NCBI GenBank assembly: GCA_005791325.1
Contig: SXXA01000083.1
Span: 1-8,603 of the forward strand
From: Actinomycetota bacterium
GTDB lineage: Bacteria > Margulisbacteria > Marinamargulisbacteria > SXXA01
Length of the DNA stretch: 8,603 nt
Reading direction: 5' to 3'
Each line of letters begins with the position of its first letter. The first letter of the stretch is position 1. A program made the position numbers and the translations under genes. The notes beneath the pieces are model-generated. The model did not search any database and was not told the DNA's origin. It saw nothing but the letters and a program-made list of their open reading frames with translations. This document shows, piece by piece, positions 1 through 7,456 of the stretch.

Positions 1-18
1 CGGAGTTGTTTTCCAACT

Positions 19-1503
19 ATGCCCCTTCTATTTCAGTTTCTTCTACTTTTCGTTTGCTGTGTAGTTTTTAATGGCACAATCACCGCTACCGTTCCTGATA
101 TCGCCAATCAAACGCCCCGATTTGTTCAAACTGATAATAAAATTCTCTTTTCTATCATCGAACCCTCAGATTATATGGTGGTTACCCACAATGAGCTGGT
201 TGTTAAAGGGTATCAACGCTATCGTGGTTTGGTTGCCATCAACGGACGAAAAACAAGGCCTCGTGTAGATGGCCGATTCCACCAGGCGATTCACTTATCA
301 CTTGGTCCGAATATTATTTATGTTGCGACCCGCTTGCCAAATCAGCCGTCTGCATCCGTGTTGGTTCGAAGAATTTATCGCATTCCAAACATGTCTACCC
401 CCCAATTTATTACTGAATTGGCTGGTGTTTCCATGGGGCCCTCTCGATCCTCTCGTCCCATTACCCGCATAGATGTTGCATCGGTACTGGCTGTTATCGA
501 TCCCTCTGATCCCAGCCATATGGGTGTACGGGTTTGGTCGGATGTCAGTTCGATGGATCTCAAAATGGTTAATTATGTGGTGGCAAAAGGGTGGATGGGT
601 GGCCTTGATGATCGTTTTGAGCCCCATTCCCCGATTAGCCAATTGGAGCTTCTTGTAATGGCCAAGCGCATTAATCCCAAGTTGTCAGTTCCCCAAGGCT
701 CTAAGTCAACATGGCCGTTTGCATATGAAAAATTGGCCTTAAAGATGGGCTTCTCTTCGGCTACAACATCCTTTCAGCCCAATGGATCCGTCTCCTTACC
801 CATGTTACACCGATGGATTCATGCATTATCTCCCAAACTTTCGGCGATTCAAATCCCTCCTGATACAGTGTTTTTAGATCGGGCTAAATTAGCCGCCACA
901 TTGGCTGTGTTAGTGTCGGATGATGCCCCGTCTACGGTGTCATCCACACCGGTTCGTCCTGCCACTCCGCCTACCCCTATCTTGGTTTCATCGGGTACGT
1001 CTACCCAATCCATTGAAATCCGATTGGATGGGCATTGGTTAAAGGAAACGGTGGTTAAACTGGCTGCCTCTGGTGCCTTATCTGGTTGGATCGTCGGAGA
1101 CACATCGTTAATGATTGATCGTTCGTTTTTAAAATCATATGTGCTTCGTGGTGAGTTGCTTACTTTATTGGGTAGCGTATCACGTTCACCCATCGATCAA
1201 ATGGCAACTACAATCTACCGTTCATCAGATCTAAACCCGAATACAATGAATCGGCGCTTAACCAAGGTTGAAGCATTGATTGCGTTAACACGTTGGGCTG
1301 GAGTTCCTTGTTCACCCACTCAAAATCGTCTGATTCAAGGGTTGCCCACCCAACACTGGGGGGCGGCTGCCGTTACTTGTGCCATCGATGCGGGTTGGAT
1401 TTCCAATCAAACTATTATTTATCCTCGAACATTGATAACACGGGCAGAATTGTTATCAATTTTGGTTAAATTTCCTGTTATGCATCAACGGATCCGCCCA
1501 TGA
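19..1503 (+). CDS. Secreted protein with Ig-like domain and divergent SLH-like repeats
   Basis: Exported 494-residue protein, probably acting in the cell envelope; exact role unknown. Residues 3-18 form a hydrophobic signal-peptide core, with cleavage plausible near residue 24. Residues about 43-122 resemble a bacterial Ig-like (glucodextranase B-type) domain: a 'IIEPSD' strand, a 'VAING' strand, then 'VDGRF' and 'LGPNIIYV'. The rest resembles S-layer-homology repeats. The clearest runs from 'VWSDV' (172) through 'VVAKGWMGGLDDRFEP' (187-202), matching the usual F-x-DV...G-x-x-G-x-x-x-x-F-x-P pattern. Weaker segments lie at about 234-270, 339-388 and 446-484, the last ending 'LITRAELLSIL'. Residues about 303-330 are a Pro/Ser/Thr-rich linker. 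The ATG start at 19 is chosen because the signal peptide follows it directly; only a weak 'cggag' lies upstream. Its stop overlaps argS by ATGA. The SLH assignment is from pattern reading; individual repeats are divergent. Confidence 0.75.
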   Translation: MPLLFQFLLLFVCCVVFNGTITATVPDIANQTPRFVQTDNKILFSIIEPSDYMVVTHNELVVKGYQRYRGLVAINGRKTRPRVDGRFHQAIHLSLGPNIIYVATRLPNQPSASVLVRRIYRIPNMSTPQFITELAGVSMGPSRSSRPITRIDVASVLAVIDPSDPSHMGVRVWSDVSSMDLKMVNYVVAKGWMGGLDDRFEPHSPISQLELLVMAKRINPKLSVPQGSKSTWPFAYEKLALKMGFSSATTSFQPNGSVSLPMLHRWIHALSPKLSAIQIPPDTVFLDRAKLAATLAVLVSDDAPSTVSSTPVRPATPPTPILVSSGTSTQSIEIRLDGHWLKETVVKLAASGALSGWIVGDTSLMIDRSFLKSYVLRGELLTLLGSVSRSPIDQMATTIYRSSDLNPNTMNRRLTKVEALIALTRWAGVPCSPTQNRLIQGLPTQHWGAAAVTCAIDAGWISNQTIIYPRTLITRAELLSILVKFPVMHQRIRP

Positions 1504-3026
1504 TACGCCAGTATATTGCCTCTCAATTATCAATCATTCTTCAAGAATGGGTTGAATTTACCGAACTTCCACCTATCGAGACTCCCGACTCTGGCTATGG
1601 TGATTTGGCTTCAACCGTTGCCTTTACCTTGGCAAAATCATTAAGAAAGGCCCCCGCATTGATTGCCCAAGAATTGGCTGCCCGTTGGAATGATCGCTAC
1701 TCTTATATTGGAACCGCCCAATCGGTGAATGGGTTTTGGAATTTAACCGTCGATGATCAATGGTTATGGGAGCATCGATTGAACCTGCAAACACCAAAAT
1801 TCCTTCTGAAACCCAAGCGAATTTTATTAGAATTTGTCTCCCCCAATCCAACGGGCCCCCTCCATATTGGCCATGGTCGATGGGCTGTACTTGGTAGTAC
1901 ATTGGCCACCATGTTGCGGGCAGTGGGCCATCAGGTTGATACCGAATGTTATGTGAATGATGCGGGGGTTCAAATTAAAAAATTATTGGAAAGTGTGAAT
2001 GCGGTCAAGTTGAATCAGCCCATTCCTGAAGATGGCTATCATGGTGAGTATATTCGCGAGTTGGCCCAATTAAATGACCATCCCGTTACGGTTATATTGG
2101 CTCAGCAACAACGGGTTTTATCCGCATTGGGTACCCCTTTTGATGATTGGTTTTTAGAATCCACCTTGCATCAAGGGAGCGTGATTCCAGACGCGATTCA
2201 GGCACTTCAACAAACGGGGGCTGTGTATGAATTGGATGGGGCGCTTTGGTTTCGGTCTACTCTGTGGGGAGATGATAAAGATAGGGTTTTGATTAAGTCA
2301 GATGGCAACTTAACCTACTTTGCGGTTGATGTGGCCTATCATCAGCATAAACTTTCACGATCGTATGATACCTTGATTAATATTTGGGGTGCCGATCACC
2401 ATGGCTATGTGCCACGGGTTCGCGCGGCTATTCAGGCGCTCGCTCCCCAGCATTCAACGGAGTTTACGGTGTTAATTGGTCAGTTGGTATCTGTTTTAAA
2501 AGAGGGGCAACCAGTGAGAATGTCCAAACGTTCGGGTACCATGGTGGTATTGGAGGATATTTTGGATGAGGTGGGATGCGATGCGTTACGCTTTATGTTG
2601 TTAACCAAAAGTGCGGATACCCCCCTTGAATTTGATCTTTCATTGTTAACCCAATTAACCATGGAGAACCCACTTTATTATGTCCAATATGCGCATGCTC
2701 GCCTATCGACCATGTTGCGGCGGGCTGGAGATGGACCGATGGGGGACCAAATTACGGGATTTTCAACCACTGAACGACGGTTGGTGTTGTATTGTTTACA
2801 ATGGGGGGATGAGTTGGGTCGTGCGGCTGAACTTTTGTTACCCAATCGTTTAACGCAATATGCCTTGGAGTTAGCACGGTTGTGCCATGCGGCATATGAA
2901 ACCTCGCCGTTTTTGACGGCTACTGGTGAAGATTGGTTTCGTCGTAAGGGTGTATTTGAAATGGCCCAAAAACAATTGGCAACTGTATTGGCAATGATGG
3001 GAATTTCGGCCCCCGACTCAATGTAA
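1500..3026 (+). CDS. argS: Arginyl-tRNA synthetase (class Ia)
   Basis: Cytosolic enzyme that attaches arginine to tRNA-Arg using ATP (EC 6.1.1.19). The N-terminal tRNA-recognition (Add-1) domain covers about residues 1-85. The class I signature is 'PNPTGPLHIGHGR' (116-127), with HIGH at 122-125, followed by 'YVNDAGVQI' (151-159). The catalytic core continues through 'INIWGADHHGYVPRV' (293-307), a hallmark of ArgS. The KMSKS-equivalent loop is 'VRMSKRSGT' (339-347), retaining the lysine. The DALR anticodon-binding domain begins around 'GCDALRFMLL' (359-368), contains 'YYVQYAHARL' (393-402) and ends with 'GISAPDSM', the normal family C-terminus. At 508 residues it is shorter than many ArgS proteins (about 550-580), but no core motif is missing. 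The start is an ATGA overlap with the preceding gene and has only a weak ribosome-binding sequence, suggesting translational coupling. tilS follows after 2 bases. Confidence 0.97.
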   Translation: MIRQYIASQLSIILQEWVEFTELPPIETPDSGYGDLASTVAFTLAKSLRKAPALIAQELAARWNDRYSYIGTAQSVNGFWNLTVDDQWLWEHRLNLQTPKFLLKPKRILLEFVSPNPTGPLHIGHGRWAVLGSTLATMLRAVGHQVDTECYVNDAGVQIKKLLESVNAVKLNQPIPEDGYHGEYIRELAQLNDHPVTVILAQQQRVLSALGTPFDDWFLESTLHQGSVIPDAIQALQQTGAVYELDGALWFRSTLWGDDKDRVLIKSDGNLTYFAVDVAYHQHKLSRSYDTLINIWGADHHGYVPRVRAAIQALAPQHSTEFTVLIGQLVSVLKEGQPVRMSKRSGTMVVLEDILDEVGCDALRFMLLTKSADTPLEFDLSLLTQLTMENPLYYVQYAHARLSTMLRRAGDGPMGDQITGFSTTERRLVLYCLQWGDELGRAAELLLPNRLTQYALELARLCHAAYETSPFLTATGEDWFRRKGVFEMAQKQLATVLAMMGISAPDSM

Positions 3027-3028
3027 CG

Positions 3029-4402
3029 GTGTACGATTTACTTAAACAAGCGTTGGCATCCTTGCCTTCTGGAACCGTGGTAGTGGGCGCATCTGGTGGT
3101 GGGGATAGTCAATCCCTTTTGGTTGCACTGGGGATGTTTCGTCCGGATATAAGGGTTATTGCATTATATTGTAATCATGGATTACGTGATTCTGACGCTA
3201 TTGAGCAAGATCAGCGTGTCATTAGGCATGTGACCCATGCTTGGGGGATGAGGTTTTTATCTCGTCGGATTCCGGTTCAACAACAAGTCAATCGAACCCG
3301 CATGGGGCTTGAAGAAGCTGGTCGATTATGGCGGTATCGTGTGTTGGGGCATGTGTCCCGATTGCATCAGGCGGTGGCCATTTTAACGGCTCATCATCTG
3401 GATGATGTTGCTGAAACAGTTCTATTACAATTAATTAGGGGGACGCGAACCGTTTCCTCAATGGGGGAATCAAACCCATTTCTTATTCGCCCATTTCGGT
3501 GCATTCCAAAATCGTATTTGGAATCATTTCAAGGGGCCATGGGTTTTCCATATGTCACCGATATGACGAATTTTGATACCACGTATTCTCGTTCCAAATT
3601 GCGACACAATGTGTTGCCAATTTTACGTGAGGTGAATCCCCAGATGGGGCATCACCTGCTGGCTTTTTCAGATTACCTCTTTCAATTACATCAAGCGGTT
3701 GAGCATCATTTTCCACTGGATCGATGGGTTAAAATGACCGAAACATGGGTTGAAATTTCAATCGATTATTGGGAGTTGCATGTTGGGATTCGGTCTCATC
3801 TCAATCGGGTCTTATTCAAGCGCCTTGCAATATCCGATTCATTTATTTCGCAATTTGATTCTTGTTACACCAAAATAGGTACTCGAAAATGGGTTGGTGA
3901 GTGGTCGATAACCGTTACATCCACGCATGTTTATTTGTGTCGGGCATGCCCATTGCCCTCGTCGGTGGAATTGCCGTTACAGGTGGGGCAATCGGTGATA
4001 GTGGGTCCGTTTTTGATACAAGTTCATGATTCTGATTATCCCACCTCCACAACAGCGGTGTTGCTGGATCGGTCTTATTTTCCTGCTGTGCGGATTTCCC
4101 CCCGATCACCTGGTCTTCGGTATCATCCGGTTGGCTATCCATCCCCTATTCGATTAAAATCTTTTTTAACCAATCATTCGTTATTCCCCCCCATTCGACA
4201 AGCGCTTCCTTTATTTTTCAGTGGTGATGAATTAATATGGGTCCCTTATGTTAGGAGGTCTGTGTTATTGTCATGTGTATCTTCAGCCCCCGATTGGGTG
4301 GTAGTTTCGGTATCCTTCTTGGAATCTTCATTGCCCTTACCCAACCAATCATGGCTAAGGGCCCAAAAAAAGCCAATCAAGCCATTCCAACCCCTTCTGT
4401 AA
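3029..4402 (+). CDS. tilS: tRNA(Ile)-lysidine synthase
   Basis: Converts cytidine-34 of the CAU anticodon of tRNA-Ile2 to lysidine, so that it reads AUA codons (EC 6.3.4.19). The PP-loop ATP-binding motif is 'SGGGDS' (22-27). Family motifs follow: 'YCNHGLRDSDA' (47-57), 'GRLWRYRVL' (98-106), 'AHHLDDVAETVLLQLIRGT' (121-139) and 'DMTNFDTTYSRSKLRHNVLP' (178-197). The C-terminal TilS domain is visible at 'SPGLRYHPVGYPSPIRLKSF' (360-379) and 'ELIWVPYVRRS' (401-411). The start is GTG at 3029, two bases after the argS stop, with no clear Shine-Dalgarno, so re-initiation by argS ribosomes is likely. The fold probably ends near residue 430; about 27 further residues are encoded in DNA that also encodes the signal peptide of the next gene. 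AUA codons do occur in neighbouring genes, consistent with the need for lysidine. Confidence 0.96.
   Translation: MYDLLKQALASLPSGTVVVGASGGGDSQSLLVALGMFRPDIRVIALYCNHGLRDSDAIEQDQRVIRHVTHAWGMRFLSRRIPVQQQVNRTRMGLEEAGRLWRYRVLGHVSRLHQAVAILTAHHLDDVAETVLLQLIRGTRTVSSMGESNPFLIRPFRCIPKSYLESFQGAMGFPYVTDMTNFDTTYSRSKLRHNVLPILREVNPQMGHHLLAFSDYLFQLHQAVEHHFPLDRWVKMTETWVEISIDYWELHVGIRSHLNRVLFKRLAISDSFISQFDSCYTKIGTRKWVGEWSITVTSTHVYLCRACPLPSSVELPLQVGQSVIVGPFLIQVHDSDYPTSTTAVLLDRSYFPAVRISPRSPGLRYHPVGYPSPIRLKSFLTNHSLFPPIRQALPLFFSGDELIWVPYVRRSVLLSCVSSAPDWVVVSVSFLESSLPLPNQSWLRAQKKPIKPFQPLL
4253..4258 (+). promoter_or_regulatory. Shine-Dalgarno AGGAGG for the exported protein at 4273
   Basis: Perfect AGGAGG lying inside the tilS coding sequence, 14 bases before the ATG at 4273. 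The spacing is longer than ideal, but no nearer in-frame ATG, GTG or TTG exists. With the signal peptide that follows, it supports initiation inside tilS rather than at the later in-frame ATG (4351). Confidence 0.65.
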
Positions 4403-5058
4403 ACGTATTGGAAATTGACAACTTCAAAGATGGAAATTTAACCAGGGCTCCCCGATGGACACCCTTTGGTTCGGTTAAGGCCATGGTAGAGCCAAACGAC
4501 CAATCGGATGAGCCAGCGTATTTGGGTCGGTATTCCCTTCATTTGTCTGGTAAGGGGGTGGGACATTATGTGGGCGGTTTGAGTGTTTATCTTCCCATGG
4601 ATTTGTCTATATATACAGGATTACAGCTGACCATATACTCCCGTTCGAAGCAGTCGGGTCGATTGAGGATTGAATTGTACGACGATGATAATGGAAATTG
4701 TATGATTGAACCCAACCCATATTATCGAGGTTATACCTTGTTTGATGATCGTTTTGTGGCGGAAATACCTGTCAATTGGCGGGGTTGGCAAACACTGACC
4801 ATTCCATTTTTTCAATTTTTTGATAATAACCCTGGAGTGGGGGATGATAAGTGGAACCCTATTCCCCAACAAGGGTCGTGTGGCGTGGTTCAACTTCAAT
4901 TGATTTTAAATACCATTAAAAAAGGGGGCGATGCATCGATTCGAATCGATAGTATTCGTATGGTTCAAGGGCAATTGGCTCCGTCGAGTTGGGTTAAGGG
5001 TGCGAATACGGAAGTGTTGGACGCACCCTATTCTGAAAAATTGGATGGTCAACAATAA
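4273..5058 (+). CDS. Exported protein with carbohydrate-binding-like beta-sandwich domain
   Basis: Exported 261-residue protein of unknown specific function. Residues 1-28 look like a signal peptide: R7, a hydrophobic core 'FGILLGIFIAL' (12-22), then 'PIMA' before a charged mature N-terminus. Residues about 45-232 read as one beta-sandwich domain of the CBM11/CIA30-like (galactose-binding-like) type. It opens with 'VLEIDNFKDGN' (45-55), continues with 'GRYSLHLSGKGVGHYVGG' (85-102), a strand 'GLQLTIYSRS' (116-125), 'RLRIELYDDDNG' (130-141) and 'WRGWQTLTIPF' (169-179), and closes with 'ASIRIDSIRMV' (221-231). Two mature cysteines, C143 and C203, might pair. No catalytic motif is apparent. The start lies 130 bases inside tilS in another frame, backed by AGGAGG and the signal peptide. 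If the ATG at 4351 were used instead, the signal peptide would be lost. The stop overlaps the nadE ATG by one base. The family call is by fold pattern only; the ligand is unknown. Confidence 0.75.
   Translation: MCIFSPRLGGSFGILLGIFIALTQPIMAKGPKKANQAIPTPSVNVLEIDNFKDGNLTRAPRWTPFGSVKAMVEPNDQSDEPAYLGRYSLHLSGKGVGHYVGGLSVYLPMDLSIYTGLQLTIYSRSKQSGRLRIELYDDDNGNCMIEPNPYYRGYTLFDDRFVAEIPVNWRGWQTLTIPFFQFFDNNPGVGDDKWNPIPQQGSCGVVQLQLILNTIKKGGDASIRIDSIRMVQGQLAPSSWVKGANTEVLDAPYSEKLDGQQ
4935..4950. repeat. Perfect 16-base palindrome
   Basis: ATCGATTCGAATCGAT is its own reverse complement and contains two ATCGAT sites flanking TTCGAA. It sits inside the exported-protein gene, coding for part of 'ASIRIDS', so it is under protein constraint. 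There is no loop, so it is not a terminator. A binding site is possible but unsupported. Confidence 0.4.
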
Positions 5059-6671
5059 TGAAATTAGCAGCCATTCAGCAACGACCCATCGTGGGTAATA
5101 TTGATGCCAATCTCAACCTGATTCGCCAGGCAATGGCGTTGGCTAAAGAGCAAGGTGCAATGGGTGTGGTCACACCTGAATTGTTTTTGTTAGGCTATCC
5201 CCCTCGGGATTTGGTATCCCATCCAGATACCATGGGTGCGATCACCCAAGCACTCATGCAATTGCAAGATTTAACGAAGGAGTGGGGTGTTGATTGTTGG
5301 GTGGGCGCTCCGGCCTTGTCTTCGGGTCGTCGTTTGTTTAATTCATTGTATTTGTTTAGTCAGGGTCAACAAGTTCATCGTTGGGACAAACAATTATTGC
5401 CATTTTATGATGTGTTTGATGACCCCCGTTATTTTGTTTCAGGTTCCCCCACAACCGTTATTCAACATCGCGGTATGCGATGGGGGGTCTTAATTTGTGA
5501 AGATGCTTGGGCGGATATGTATCCGGATGATTATACAATGAATCCGATTACACAGATACAAGAACAGTCCCCTGATATGGTATTAATTCCAACGGCGTCA
5601 CCGTTTGAGGTTGATAAAACCACACGTCGTTTTGGGGTTTTATCCCGTTTGGCCAAACGGGTATCCTGCCCTGTACTGATGGTTAACCAAGTAGGGGGAC
5701 AAGATGATGTGGTGTATGCGGGATCAACGATGTTGTTAAATGCCCATGGGGACTTGTGTATGCAGTGTCCCGATTTTTGGGATGGCGTTCGGGTGATTGA
5801 CTTAGCTGCCACAGGGTCATCGATTCCTTTGGTGACATCGCATCCAATTCAACAACAATTGGATGCCATCAAGATGAGTATTCGGGATTATGTGAATTCA
5901 AATGGGGCGGGGTCGGTGTTGGTGGGTGTGAGTGGGGGCATTGATTCGGCGGTTACCCTGGTGTTGGCTGCTGATGCGTTGGGTCCAGAACGGGTTCATG
6001 CGGTATTTATGCCCAGTGGAATTACCAGTTCAGAGAGTGCCAGGGATGCCTTTGATTTGGCCCATCGATTGGGTGTTCAGTATACGGATATTTCCATTCA
6101 ACCCATGCTCGATGAGGCCATTCGTGGATTGCCATCGCCAATGGAGGGGGTTCCGATCGAGAATTTACAGGCTAGAATTCGGGGATGTTTGTTAATGACA
6201 CTGGCCAATCGAGATGGGGGCTTGGTATTAACCACTGGGAACAAGAGTGAATATGCCATGGGCTATTGCACATTATATGGGGATATGGTTGGGGCATTTG
6301 CACCCTTAAAGGACGTGTATAAAACCCAAGTAATGGCAATGGCCCAGTACTTGAATCAGCAAGATAGTCGTATTCCAACCTATACCATTGAGCGTCCCCC
6401 TACAGCAGAATTGCGTGAAGGACAAGTGGATCAGGATGTATTGCCCCCGTATGACATTTTAGATGCTATTTTAGTTAAATTAATTGATGAGCGGCTGGGT
6501 ATTTCTCAGCTTATACAAGATGGGGTATCGCCTGAATTGGCCAGTTGGGTATATGATAGATTGCATCGTTATGAATACAAACGTTTTCAGAGTCCCCATG
6601 GTGTTAAATTGTCTCGAACTGCATTTGGTGGGGGTCGTCGGATGCCCATTACAGGTGTGATGCCCGCATGA
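5058..6671 (+). CDS. nadE: Glutamine-dependent NAD+ synthetase
   Basis: Catalyses the last step of NAD synthesis: deamido-NAD + ATP + glutamine to NAD+ (EC 6.3.5.1), in the cytosol. The N-terminal half (about 1-255) is a nitrilase-type glutaminase domain with the Glu-Lys-Cys triad visible as E41 in 'TPELFLLGYPPRDL', K111 in 'WDKQLLPFYDVFDD' and C147 in 'LICEDAW'. The C-terminal half (about 265-537) is the synthetase domain, with PP-loop 'SGGIDS' (292-297), 'LTTGNKSEYAMGY' (391-403), 'GAFAPLKDVYKTQV' (412-425) and the C-terminal 'YEYKRFQSPHGVKL'. At 537 residues it is the usual length for the two-domain form, so free ammonia is not required. The ATG shares one base with the preceding TAA; 'GGATGG' at 5043-5048 may serve as a weak ribosome-binding site. 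It ends in an ATGA overlap with the permease gene. Confidence 0.97.
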   Translation: MKLAAIQQRPIVGNIDANLNLIRQAMALAKEQGAMGVVTPELFLLGYPPRDLVSHPDTMGAITQALMQLQDLTKEWGVDCWVGAPALSSGRRLFNSLYLFSQGQQVHRWDKQLLPFYDVFDDPRYFVSGSPTTVIQHRGMRWGVLICEDAWADMYPDDYTMNPITQIQEQSPDMVLIPTASPFEVDKTTRRFGVLSRLAKRVSCPVLMVNQVGGQDDVVYAGSTMLLNAHGDLCMQCPDFWDGVRVIDLAATGSSIPLVTSHPIQQQLDAIKMSIRDYVNSNGAGSVLVGVSGGIDSAVTLVLAADALGPERVHAVFMPSGITSSESARDAFDLAHRLGVQYTDISIQPMLDEAIRGLPSPMEGVPIENLQARIRGCLLMTLANRDGGLVLTTGNKSEYAMGYCTLYGDMVGAFAPLKDVYKTQVMAMAQYLNQQDSRIPTYTIERPPTAELREGQVDQDVLPPYDILDAILVKLIDERLGISQLIQDGVSPELASWVYDRLHRYEYKRFQSPHGVKLSRTAFGGGRRMPITGVMPA

Positions 6672-7447
6672 TGCGCTTGAAGTCACGATCGGTGTTATTG
6701 GGTCGATGGGTATTGCGTTTTTTTGCTCTGTTGGGTGACTTTGTTTTGGATTCTTTAAAAGTTTTACGCTTGTCTTTAACCACCCCTATTCGGTTTAAAC
6801 ATGTCATTGAACATGCCTATTCATTGGGTGCCCAATCGGTGGGGATTACCTTAATTACCGCTGGGTTTGTTGGGATGGCGTTTGCTTTACAAGTGGTGCG
6901 AGAATTTTTGAAATTTGGGGCGGGAAAAATGATTGGTGGGGTGGTTGGAATTGCGATTTGGCGAGAGTTAGGCCCCCTTATGACGGGGGTTGTGGTAGCG
7001 GGCCGAGTTGGGGCGGCCATTGCGGCTGAGTTGGCCACGATGAAGGTGACGGAGCAAGTAGAGGCGCTTGAGGCTTTGGGTCATGACCCCATTCAATATT
7101 TGGTGGTACCTCGATTGGTAGCGGTTATGATGATGATGCCATTGTTGGTGGGATTGGCGGATTGCATTGGTTTTTTGAGTGGGTATGTGATTGCGGTGGG
7201 AATAGGTCGAATTAATCCATTTTGGTATTTTGAATCAGCGAATACCATGTTAACGCTATTTGATATTATGGGTGGGTTATTAAAAGGTTCATTTTTTGGT
7301 GTTTTAATTGTTTTGGTATCGGCCCATTTGGGATTGAGGACCAATTCAGGTGCCAAAGGTGTGGGGGAGATGACCACGCGAGCGGTTGTGATTTCACTGG
7401 TTCTGATATTTGTTTTAAATTATGTGCTTTCTAGTGTTATGTTTTAG
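6668..7447 (+). CDS. mlaE: MlaE-family ABC transporter permease
   Basis: Inner-membrane permease of an MCE/Mla-type lipid transporter, which moves phospholipids between inner and outer membrane together with an MlaF ATPase and an MlaD MCE protein. The 259-residue length is normal. The family signature is clear: 'RELGPLMTGVVVAGRVGAAI' (99-118), then 'ELATMKVTEQVEALEALG' (121-138) and 'DPIQYLVVPRLVA' (140-152). Hydrophobic membrane segments lie at about 55-77, 90-120, 148-180, 203-222 and 237-256. The signature is in the order found in MlaE and chloroplast TGD1. The start could be ATG at 6668 (ATGA overlap with nadE) or the adjacent ATG at 6671; 'AGGTG' at 6653-6657 is a weak ribosome-binding candidate. 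mlaF follows after 9 bases. Confidence 0.95.
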   Translation: MMRLKSRSVLLGRWVLRFFALLGDFVLDSLKVLRLSLTTPIRFKHVIEHAYSLGAQSVGITLITAGFVGMAFALQVVREFLKFGAGKMIGGVVGIAIWRELGPLMTGVVVAGRVGAAIAAELATMKVTEQVEALEALGHDPIQYLVVPRLVAVMMMMPLLVGLADCIGFLSGYVIAVGIGRINPFWYFESANTMLTLFDIMGGLLKGSFFGVLIVLVSAHLGLRTNSGAKGVGEMTTRAVVISLVLIFVLNYVLSSVMF

Positions 7448-7456
7448 GGCTCAATT

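Noticed and set aside
11..14. Lipoprotein signal in the first gene (cysteines at residues 13-14)
   Set aside because: The residues before these cysteines do not fit a lipobox (L-[AS]-[GA]-C), and they sit in the middle of the hydrophobic core.
298..1193. Antisense open frames of 114 residues at 298-642 and 849-1193
   Set aside because: They lie opposite the SLH-like gene, lack recognisable domains or ribosome-binding sites, and look like shadows of its codon use.
4186..4192. Run of seven C in tilS as a possible frameshift explaining the long tilS tail
   Set aside because: TilS C-terminal motifs continue in the same frame after it (residues 387-411 and the 'VVVSVSF' strand), so the frame is intact there.
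4351..5058. Later ATG (4351) as the true start of the exported-protein gene, which would reduce the overlap with tilS
   Set aside because: It would delete a complete signal peptide (residues 1-28) and has no good ribosome-binding site, whereas 4273 has an upstream AGGAGG. It remains the main alternative.
3029..6671. tilS and nadE, both with SGGxDS PP-loops, as parts of one novel pathway
   Set aside because: Both are complete, ordinary members of separate well-known families that merely share the ATP-pyrophosphatase fold.
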